In this document: positions 54,192 to 62,034 of the stretch, in pieces
Position numbering within the stretch: position 1 is the first letter of the stretch
Layout of the letters: each line of letters begins with the position of its first letter
DNA from: Gammaproteobacteria bacterium
Lineage (GTDB): Bacteria > Pseudomonadota > Gammaproteobacteria > JAUIAT01
Direction: 5' to 3'
DNA: 64,000 nt
NCBI GenBank assembly: GCA_030425295.1
Contig: JAUIAT010000004.1
Location: 1-64,000 of the forward strand
Program-made: the position numbers and the translations under genes
The notes under the pieces: model-generated
What the model saw: only the letters and a program-made list of their open reading frames with translations
The model's database searches: none
Told to the model about the DNA's origin: nothing

Positions 54192-56999
54192 ATGAGCAAT
54201 TACAAAGATACTTTAAATCTTCCATCAACAGGCTTCCCAATGAAAGCAAATTTAGCCAATCGTGAGCCAAATATTTTGCAGTTCTGGAATGATATTGATC
54301 TTTATAATTCTCTACAAAAGGCAACAGAAAACCGTCCTAAGTTTGTCCTGCATGATGGCCCTCCATATGCGAATGGTGATATTCATATTGGCCATGCAGT
54401 CAACAAAATTCTAAAAGATATCATAAACAAAATGGGGCTAATGTCCGGTTATTCAACCCCATATGTTCCAGGGTGGGACTGTCACGGATTACCAATTGAA
54501 ATCCAAGTTGAAAAAAAACACGGGCGATCAGGACACAAACTATCACATGAAGAATTTAGAAAAGCTTCTAGAGAGTACGCAGAAAGCCAAATCAAAATCC
54601 AAATTGAATCATTTATAAGATTAGGCGTAACTGCTAACTGGAAAAACCCATATAAAACAATGTCTTACGATTACGAAGCAAATATTATTCGATCCTTAGC
54701 TAAAATTGTTGATAATGGACATCTAGCCGGCGGCTACAAGCCAGTATATTGGTGCATACATTGTAGATCAGCACTTGCTGAAGCAGAAGTTGAATATATA
54801 GACAAAGTTTCTCCTGCAATTGATGTTAAATTTGAATTTATCGAGCCAAACAAATTACAGGATAAACTTGGCATTACAACGCCATTAGACAAAATAGCTA
54901 TCCCAATTTGGACAACAACTCCATGGACTCTACCGGCTAACCAAGCTGTTGCAGTTAATGCTGAAGCAAATTACTGCCTATTAAAATTAAATAATGCTGA
55001 AGGATTGATCGTTGCTGAAAACCTTAAAGAAAGCGTGTTAAATCGCTTTAAAATTGAGAGTGCAAATATCTTATCAACATTTGAAGGTAGCCAAATTGAG
55101 AATTTCACCTTAAAACATCCATTCCAAGAACGACAAGTACCAGTAATTCTTGGTGCGCACGTAACAATGGATGCAGGAACTGGAGCCGTTCATACGGCCC
55201 CGGCTCATGGTGAAGAAGATTTCCTTGCTGGTAAGCTTTACAATCTGCCAATAGATAATCCAGTTGATGGCGCTGGAAGATACATTGAAGGCACCCCCAT
55301 TTTTGCTGGTGAAAACGTCTTTAAAGCCAATGAGCCAATCATTGAATTACTAAAGGAAAATGGCAAACTCTATCACCATGAAGAAATCAATCACAGCTAC
55401 CCTTGTTGTTGGAGACATAAAAAACCCCTGATATATCGTGCAACAAAGCAATGGTTTATCAGCATGGATAAAAATGGGCTTCGCCATCAAGCTCTAGAAG
55501 CCATAAATAAAATTAATTGGCTACCAGAATGGGGGTTAAAGCGCATGCGCAACATGCTAGAAAACCGTCCTGATTGGTGTATCTCACGTCAACGAAACTG
55601 GGGAACCCCCCTACCCTTACTTATTCACAAAGCTACAGGAGAAATTCATCCTGATACCCCAGCCATAATGGAAAGGGTAGCAAAAGAAGTTGAAAAAGAA
55701 GGTCTTGAAGGATGGTACCGCCTTGAAGCAGCAGATTTAATAGACCCAGAAGAAGCTAAAAATTATGAAAAATGCCAAGATATTCTAGATGTTTGGCTTG
55801 ACGCTGGGGTTAGTCATGCCTGTGTTTTAGACAAGCGTGACGAATTAACTTTACCAGCTGAGGTATATTTAGAGGGCAACGATCAATTCCGTGGCTGGTT
55901 CCAATCCTCTTTACTCACTAGCTTAGCAATGTATGGTTTTTCTAGCATGAAAACTATTATTGCCCACGGTTATACCGTTGATAAAGAAGGACGCAAAATG
56001 TCCAAATCTCTGGGCAATGTTATCAAGCCTAAAGAGGTTATTAATAAACTAGGCGCAGACATATTAAGACTTTGGGCGGCTTCAAGCGACTATTGGGGTG
56101 ACATGAGAGTCTCAGATGAAATATTTAAACGAACCTCAGACACCTATCGACGCATTCGAAATACTGCTAGATTTTTATTATCAAATTTAAATGATTTTGA
56201 CCCAAATAAAAATCAAGTACCTTATGAAGATATGTTATCTCTTGATAAATGGGCTCTTGATCATACACTCAAGACTCAAGAATCTATAATTGATGATTAT
56301 AAAAATTACAGATTCCACCAGGTTGCACAGAAATTGCATCATTTTTGCAGCCTTGATATGGGTGGGTTTTATTTAGATATTGTAAAAGATCGCCAATATA
56401 CACTACCCAAGGACAGCATTGCCAGACGATCTGCGCAAACGGCGATGTATCATATTCTGGAAGCTTTTGTTCGATGGCTATCTCCAATTCTAAGTTTTAC
56501 AGCTGAAGAAATATGGCAAAACATGCCTTGGCAAGATGATAAATCGGTATTTTTTGCGACTTGGTATGATAAATTGCAAGCACTAGGCGAAACTGAACTT
56601 GATCAAGCATACTGGGCTGAAGCTCGCGCTGTTCGTGATGAAGTAAACAAAATCATCGAACAAGCTCGAAATGATAATAAAATTGGCGGTGCGCTAGAGG
56701 CTAATATCACTCTATATTGCAACAATGATTTTTATAAAAAATTATCAAAGTTAGGCTCTGAACTACATTTCCTACTAATTACTTCTGGTGCAGAAATTAA
56801 ACTTAATGAAGAGCAAACTCTTGGTCAAAAATCAGACTTAGAAGGCTTGAGAATAGAAATTGATGCAGTTAGTAGCGAAAAGTGCGTACGTTGCTGGCAT
56901 AGAACCTCAGACGTTGGAACAGACAAAGATCATCCTGAGCTATGCGTTCGTTGTATTGGCAATATTACAGACCAATGGGAAAATAGAAAGCACCTATAA
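54192..56999 (+). CDS. ileS: Isoleucyl-tRNA synthetase
   Basis: Charges tRNA-Ile. The 935-residue class I enzyme shows HIGH in DGPPYANGDIHIGHA, the CP1 editing domain (TTTPWTLPANQAVAVN; AHGEEDF), KMSKS in GRKMSKSLGN, the anticodon-binding helical domain, and the C-terminal zinc site (CVRCWHRTSDVG, then CVRCIG). It is the bacterial type. lspA follows after 13 bases in the usual ileS-lspA arrangement; ribF is not upstream. Confidence 0.98.
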   Translation: MSNYKDTLNLPSTGFPMKANLANREPNILQFWNDIDLYNSLQKATENRPKFVLHDGPPYANGDIHIGHAVNKILKDIINKMGLMSGYSTPYVPGWDCHGLPIEIQVEKKHGRSGHKLSHEEFRKASREYAESQIKIQIESFIRLGVTANWKNPYKTMSYDYEANIIRSLAKIVDNGHLAGGYKPVYWCIHCRSALAEAEVEYIDKVSPAIDVKFEFIEPNKLQDKLGITTPLDKIAIPIWTTTPWTLPANQAVAVNAEANYCLLKLNNAEGLIVAENLKESVLNRFKIESANILSTFEGSQIENFTLKHPFQERQVPVILGAHVTMDAGTGAVHTAPAHGEEDFLAGKLYNLPIDNPVDGAGRYIEGTPIFAGENVFKANEPIIELLKENGKLYHHEEINHSYPCCWRHKKPLIYRATKQWFISMDKNGLRHQALEAINKINWLPEWGLKRMRNMLENRPDWCISRQRNWGTPLPLLIHKATGEIHPDTPAIMERVAKEVEKEGLEGWYRLEAADLIDPEEAKNYEKCQDILDVWLDAGVSHACVLDKRDELTLPAEVYLEGNDQFRGWFQSSLLTSLAMYGFSSMKTIIAHGYTVDKEGRKMSKSLGNVIKPKEVINKLGADILRLWAASSDYWGDMRVSDEIFKRTSDTYRRIRNTARFLLSNLNDFDPNKNQVPYEDMLSLDKWALDHTLKTQESIIDDYKNYRFHQVAQKLHHFCSLDMGGFYLDIVKDRQYTLPKDSIARRSAQTAMYHILEAFVRWLSPILSFTAEEIWQNMPWQDDKSVFFATWYDKLQALGETELDQAYWAEARAVRDEVNKIIEQARNDNKIGGALEANITLYCNNDFYKKLSKLGSELHFLLITSGAEIKLNEEQTLGQKSDLEGLRIEIDAVSSEKCVRCWHRTSDVGTDKDHPELCVRCIGNITDQWENRKHL

Positions 57000-57012
57000 A
57001 GGAATATAGATA

Positions 57013-57498
57013 ATGAAGTTTACTTTGTCGCAAAGCAAATGGCTGACTGTAAGTGTTTTAGTAATTTTGCTTGACCAAGTCACTAAATATATTGCTTTAA
57101 GCAACTTAAATTACTTAGAGCCATTGTCAGTTGGACCATTTTTCAACTTCACGCTAGTCTATAACAGCGGCGCAGCTTTTAGCCTATTAAGTAACTTGGG
57201 GCCATATAAATTAATATTTTTAAGTGGAATAGCTATAACTGCTAGTATTTTTATATTAATTTTTCTTTTTAGGTTAAAATCAAATCGCTATTGGATGTCA
57301 GGGTCACTATCCTTAATACTTGGAGGAGCTGTTGGCAATCTTATTGATAGAATTCAATATGGAATAGTAGTAGATTTTATAGACCTTCATATCAAAGGCT
57401 TGCACTGGCCAGCCTTTAACATAGCTGATATTGCAATTTCTACTGGTGCAATAATGCTAATGATTGAAATCATTTGGTCAAAAGATAATAAATTATAG
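57013..57498 (+). CDS. lspA: Lipoprotein signal peptidase LspA
   Basis: This inner-membrane aspartic protease cleaves signal peptides of prolipoproteins after lipidation. The 161 residues have four membrane helices. Conserved blocks are DQVTKYIA, VYNSGAAFSL, NLIDRIQYGIVVDFIDLH (catalytic Asp121) and FNIADIAIS (catalytic Asp139). In operon with ileS. The mlaA lipoprotein in this window would be a client. Confidence 0.97.
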   Translation: MKFTLSQSKWLTVSVLVILLDQVTKYIALSNLNYLEPLSVGPFFNFTLVYNSGAAFSLLSNLGPYKLIFLSGIAITASIFILIFLFRLKSNRYWMSGSLSLILGGAVGNLIDRIQYGIVVDFIDLHIKGLHWPAFNIADIAISTGAIMLMIEIIWSKDNKL

Positions 57499-57501
57499 AC
57501 C

Positions 57502-59217
57502 CTAGACGAACCCAAAAAATTTATTAAGCAAGTTATCATGCGTATTCTTCATATCAGTCAAAGCTTTTTCTAAATCAGGATCATCCACATTCACCAGCGA
57601 GAAAATATGATACATCATCATAAAACTACTATCTAAAGTCTCTGGAACGACTATATTGGCCCCTGCCGCTAGCAAGTCCTCAATATCATTATTAGCTCTA
57701 CAGCGCGCCATAATTGGTACAGTACAGCTCAACTTCCGTATATGTGATACCGATTGCACCGTGTCAGAAAGATTATCTAGGCAAACTACTACTACCTTTG
57801 TATCTATATCACAAAAAACCCTTATAAGCTCAGGGTGCGTTGCATCACCATAGATAACTTCCCCTCTTATACTTCCTTTAGATCTTATATGGCGAGGGTT
57901 GTTATCAATCGCAAGAAAAGGGATAGACTCTTCATGCAACATGCCCCCAATTTGCTGCCCAAACCTTCCATACCCACAAATAACAACCTCAACTGGAGCT
58001 TTATCTACTAATTTAGAACCCACAGAATAACTTTTTTTAAGTTTTTTCGCCCAAGGATAAAGAAGAAACTTGGTAATTTTATCGTTATTTTTTACAAGTA
58101 ATGGACCAATTGCCATACTGAGCAATAAAGCACTCATAATAACTTGACCATAACCTTCAGGAATTATCTTATAACCTAAGGCAAGGGTTAAAATTGCGAA
58201 GCCAAACTCACTGCCCTGAGACAATACAACAGCTGAACGCACCGAACTATACAAATCAAACTTAATACAACGAGAAACTATCGCAACCAATAAGCCTTTA
58301 CCTATTAAAATAGAAACTAAAAGCAAAGCAATCCACTGCCAAGTATCAGGCCAAGTTGATAAATCAAGAAGCATACCAACTGTAATAAAAAACAATCCCA
58401 GCAACACATCTTTAAACGGACGAATTTCCACTTGGACTTGGTGACGATAGGCCGTTTCAGATAACATCATCCCAGCCATAAAAGCACCGAAAGCGTACGA
58501 CAAACCAAATCTCTCAGTAAATATAGCGCTTGAAATAACGATCAACAATACTGCCAAAGTTAAAAGTTCTGACATTTTTGTAGAAGCAATAACATGAAAT
58601 AATGGTTGCAATACCCAACGCCCAATAATCAAAATCACAAGTAATGCTAACACGCCATATAAAAACTCAAAACCAATTACTCCCCATGCTGAAGAGCCAG
58701 TAGTTTGCGCCATACTTCCAACTAAAACAATAAATGGAATTACAGCTAAGTCTTGAAACAACAGCACACCAACAGCATTATGGCCATGTGCTGATTCCAT
58801 CTCACCCTGATCAGATAACTGCTTAAGAACAATTGCCGTTGACGACATAGCAGCAATCCCACCAATAATTATTGACATTTCCACTGGCATGCCAACATAA
58901 ACACCTATTATCGTTGTAATAGCTGTTGTAAGAAGAACTTGCATACCTCCTACAATAAATACAGAGCTCTTCATATGCCATAGCGAGCGTAAAGAGAACT
59001 TTAGTCCAACTGTAAACATCAAAAAAACTATACCAAACTCAGATAGAAGTTTAATATTTTCGGTATTATGAAGAAGAGCAGCGCCGTTAGGGCCAACCAG
59101 AACACCCACCACAATATAACCAAGAATAACTGGCAAGCGCAGAGTTTTAAAAGTAACGGTAACTAAAAGTGTCAAAGAAAGAATCACGAGCAAAGCGTGC
59201 GTTATATTGACTTCCAT
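57502..59217 (-). CDS. Kef/YbaL-type CPA2 cation:proton antiporter with RCK domain
   Basis: A 571-residue inner-membrane antiporter. About 12 hydrophobic segments (1-385) contain the CPA2 hallmark region (GIAAMSSTAIVLKQLSDQGE; LSYAFGAFMAGMMLSETAYR). They are followed by a cytoplasmic TrkA-N/RCK domain with NAD-binding motif VEVVICGYGRFGQQ near 405 and GEVIYGDATHPELIRV. Closer to YbaL/KefB-like proteins than to KefC, but the exact subfamily is not certain. It exchanges K+ or Na+ for H+. Convergent with lspA, 3 bases between stop codons. Confidence 0.9.
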   Translation of the reverse strand: MEVNITHALLVILSLTLLVTVTFKTLRLPVILGYIVVGVLVGPNGAALLHNTENIKLLSEFGIVFLMFTVGLKFSLRSLWHMKSSVFIVGGMQVLLTTAITTIIGVYVGMPVEMSIIIGGIAAMSSTAIVLKQLSDQGEMESAHGHNAVGVLLFQDLAVIPFIVLVGSMAQTTGSSAWGVIGFEFLYGVLALLVILIIGRWVLQPLFHVIASTKMSELLTLAVLLIVISSAIFTERFGLSYAFGAFMAGMMLSETAYRHQVQVEIRPFKDVLLGLFFITVGMLLDLSTWPDTWQWIALLLVSILIGKGLLVAIVSRCIKFDLYSSVRSAVVLSQGSEFGFAILTLALGYKIIPEGYGQVIMSALLLSMAIGPLLVKNNDKITKFLLYPWAKKLKKSYSVGSKLVDKAPVEVVICGYGRFGQQIGGMLHEESIPFLAIDNNPRHIRSKGSIRGEVIYGDATHPELIRVFCDIDTKVVVVCLDNLSDTVQSVSHIRKLSCTVPIMARCRANNDIEDLLAAGANIVVPETLDSSFMMMYHIFSLVNVDDPDLEKALTDMKNTHDNLLNKFFGFV

Positions 59218-59319
59218 ATCAATTAAACCATTGTAAAAATTAACACCACAGTAATATAAGCAATATATCAGTTATATAAATACCATACAATTACACAAAC
59301 TTCAGAACCAGGGTTAACT

Positions 59320-59563
59320 GGCGTTGTTGCATAAATTGTTAGTTTCATTTGTCTAACAGAAAATAGATTAACTATGCCAGACACTAACTGTTTGAAATTA
59401 TAGAAATTTGTCATTACGCGGCTTGACCGCGGAATCTGGTTTTATGGATCCCGCGATCAAGTCGCGGGATGACAGTTAATCTTGACCTGAAAGACTACCC
59501 CCTTAAATATAAAGGGAAAATAATTCCTACCCTAAAAGCTAAAAATATTTATGCAACAACGCC
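59320..59563. mobile_element. MITE-like element carrying palindromic repeat family 1, copy E
   Basis: GGCGTTGTTGCATAAAT at 59320-59336 is perfectly repeated in reverse complement at 59547-59563, enclosing 244 non-coding bases. The ends resemble those of transposase-borne elements of the IS5 group. Inside are CCGCGGAATC and GATCCCGCGATCAAGTCGCG followed by GGGATGACAG, matching copy D in inverted orientation. No target duplication is obvious. The rest of the 59218-59650 gap shows nothing. Confidence 0.8.
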
Positions 59564-59650
59564 GGTAAAAATAACTAGTTACATCAAAATGGAAATACTA
59601 TAAAGCACAAACTAAACTTATACTAAATAATTCATAGAATTCAAAAAGAT

Positions 59651-60865
59651 ATGGCAGATTTTAAAAAATATCTTAAAGAAGCGGAGTTGAGCCGAACTCT
59701 CGACCCAGTTTTAGAGAATGATGGTCTTAACAGAGAAACTCTTCTTAAAGAGGCAGGAGTCAGTCAAAAAGAAATTGATAACTTCATGACAAAAATAAGA
59801 TCCTATAATAAAGAATTTCAAGAATATACAAAAAGCGCATTTAACAATATTAATAACCTATCAGAAAATGCTAATTTTCTTGAAAATAGCTATAATGCTA
59901 AATCAAAAATCGAAAAAGCATTCAGGGGTAACGAACATTTTATACCTGAATTCTCTAAGCTAAAAGAAGACTTCACAAAAATTGGGTTAGATCACAGTGA
60001 AATAGAGCTTCTTCATGCAAAATTTATGATATTAAATGATGAATTTTGCGATTTACTTCTCCAATCAGAAGAATTTACCTCATCTTTTAAAGGCAACCTA
60101 CAAAATAAAAATATTTCAAACAAAAATTTAAATCCAAATAATACAGAAGATCTAAAAACTCTGTTATTTAGTTCTACTGCTACTATTTTAAGAGGAAAAG
60201 ATGTTCAAGTTACAAACATATTAAAAGTAGCTGATACTGATCCAATGAGCAAAGCTAATCAGAATAAAACGATATTATCTAAAATGCTAGATGATACAGT
60301 AATTAGACCACCTAAATTTAGTAGCACAAATTCGCGTACTAAAGCTACTGATTCTGCAAAGGAAACAATAAAACAACACAACAAACAATTGAAAAAGCCC
60401 TATACTGAGGCGTGCGATAAGTATCTAGAGTATCTTGAAAGCAAACTTGATAAATTATTCGAAAGCCATAATATAAGCAAATATAGAGTTTCAATAGACT
60501 TAAACAATGCAGAGAAAATTGGCACTATAAAAGGCTACGAGCAAGAAAATATTAGAGATTTTGTAACAAAAAAAAGTGAGTTATTAAAAGAATACAACCC
60601 CATAAAAGACAAAATAATAGCTGTAGCCAAATTAAAAGCTACAGCTGAGAATGAAAACACCACACTAAAAGACGTTAAAGAACAATTCTCTAACGAAACC
60701 AAAGAAATAATAAGCAAACACAGACACCACATACCTATTATTTCAAAGTTTGTAAAAACTAAAGGAGAAAAAATCTTTGACAAAATAAAAAATACAAGGG
60801 AAAAAGAACCCTCTCCTTCTCTTGATGATGACTACCAAGAAAGCAGCACCCTTTCCCCTAAATAG
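59651..60865 (+). CDS. Charged helical (coiled-coil) protein, effector candidate
   Basis: The 404-residue Lys/Glu/Asn-rich protein has no signal peptide or membrane segment. It is predicted almost wholly helical with coiled-coil-like stretches (about 85-165 and 270-380). The tail is basic then Ser/Glu-rich (REKEPSPSLDDDYQESS), a pattern common in type IV secreted effectors of the Legionella group but not proof of secretion. No domain is recognised. Convergent with the next gene, overlapping it by 8 bases. Confidence 0.6.
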   Translation: MADFKKYLKEAELSRTLDPVLENDGLNRETLLKEAGVSQKEIDNFMTKIRSYNKEFQEYTKSAFNNINNLSENANFLENSYNAKSKIEKAFRGNEHFIPEFSKLKEDFTKIGLDHSEIELLHAKFMILNDEFCDLLLQSEEFTSSFKGNLQNKNISNKNLNPNNTEDLKTLLFSSTATILRGKDVQVTNILKVADTDPMSKANQNKTILSKMLDDTVIRPPKFSSTNSRTKATDSAKETIKQHNKQLKKPYTEACDKYLEYLESKLDKLFESHNISKYRVSIDLNNAEKIGTIKGYEQENIRDFVTKKSELLKEYNPIKDKIIAVAKLKATAENENTTLKDVKEQFSNETKEIISKHRHHIPIISKFVKTKGEKIFDKIKNTREKEPSPSLDDDYQESSTLSPK

Positions 60866-61649
60866 TGTGTAAGTCATTCTTATGACTTAATTCTCTTTTT
60901 TGCCAACAAAGTGCTCTCTGCACAGGTCCAACTTTACCACTTCTGTCAAAAAACCCTTGCCTCTCAGCCTTACACAAAGAGTAATTACTATATAAATGTT
61001 TATTCTTTTGCAATATTTGTCTCTCTGGAGTTGGAGAGCGAGGTTTCCCCGAAACTGGCTTTCTAACATTAAAAAAAGAATATGTTTTTTTAAAATTAAT
61101 TTCTCCAGAAACTATACTATTTATTCTATTTTCACGACAGCCATATTTAATATGCTTAAAATTTCTAATAACACCCCTAGGAGCTGTTGATATATCTATA
61201 ATCCGTGGATCCCATGCATCTACCTGCCATGTTGATACGCTTTTTTCAGCTTTCAAGCTTATATCAACCTCAACATAATTGTGGTCAACTTTCTTACAAC
61301 GAACCAAATGTAAGTTAGCGCCCCCCCCTCTAGAATCAATTCTTTTTGCAATCTCTACGAGCAGGTAATATGCCATCTCATCACAGTTTCCTATTCCAGT
61401 ATGATCGACAATATCATGTACAAACTTGAATCTATCAGACGGAACATTAAATGCACTACCAGAAATTATATCCCTAATGTAAGCAAGATAATGATTATCC
61501 CTAATTTCTCTATGGAATTTTTTGTAGCCATCCAATTGATTAGAAATGGTTATTTTTTTTCTCGTATGCAATATTGCTTTTGTGCATATTTTGACAAACT
61601 CTTCTCTTGATAGACAATAATATTTATTACTTATTTTTTTGTTATGCAT
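60858..61649 (-). CDS. Transglutaminase-like / papain-like enzyme candidate
   Basis: The 263-residue protein has Cys89 in HTGIGNCDEMAYYLL at the start of a helix, His123 in KVDHNYVEVDI on a strand, and Asp147 in WQVDAWDPR on the next strand. The order, spacing and local context of this Cys-His-Asp set match the transglutaminase-like/papain-like superfamily. The C-terminal 80 residues are basic and probably flexible (KPVSGKPRSPTPERQI). No signal peptide. In an accessory gene patch it is plausibly an effector that cleaves or modifies host proteins; that is inference. Confidence 0.55.
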   Translation of the reverse strand: MHNKKISNKYYCLSREEFVKICTKAILHTRKKITISNQLDGYKKFHREIRDNHYLAYIRDIISGSAFNVPSDRFKFVHDIVDHTGIGNCDEMAYYLLVEIAKRIDSRGGGANLHLVRCKKVDHNYVEVDISLKAEKSVSTWQVDAWDPRIIDISTAPRGVIRNFKHIKYGCRENRINSIVSGEINFKKTYSFFNVRKPVSGKPRSPTPERQILQKNKHLYSNYSLCKAERQGFFDRSGKVGPVQRALCWQKRELSHKNDLHTI

Positions 61650-61861
61650 TAATTATATTAACGTTGCTTAAATAATTTGCCCAACATGTTAACAAATAAA
61701 TATTAAATTAATATTAGGGAATGTTGACAATTCGTGTTACATCTTAGTACAGAACAAAAATAGATGAAGAAATAAAAAATCTAACTTAAACCAAAAGCAT
61801 CACATAGATAATCTAAAAGTATCTTTCAAACCATAAAAAGTTCGTAAGTAATTGAAAAAAT

Positions 61862-61937
61862 TGGAGCTGGCGATAGGAGTCGAACCCACGACCGGCTGAT
61901 TACAAATCAGCTGCTCTACCAACTGAGCTACGCCAGC
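61862..61937 (-). tRNA. tRNA-Thr(TGT)
   Basis: Read on the minus strand: acceptor GCTGGCG/CGCCAGC, D arm GCTCAGTTGGTAGAGC, anticodon stem GCTGA/TCAGC with loop TTTGTAA (anticodon TGT), T loop TTCGACT, encoded CCA. The 61650-62034 gap contains no other feature I can see. Confidence 0.95.
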
Positions 61938-62034
61938 ATTCCTAAAGAATTATCCGCGATTGCGAACACCTGATAATCCTACCATGATAATAACGTATGT
62001 CAAGACTAATTAATTATATTTCGCCAAATAACGG

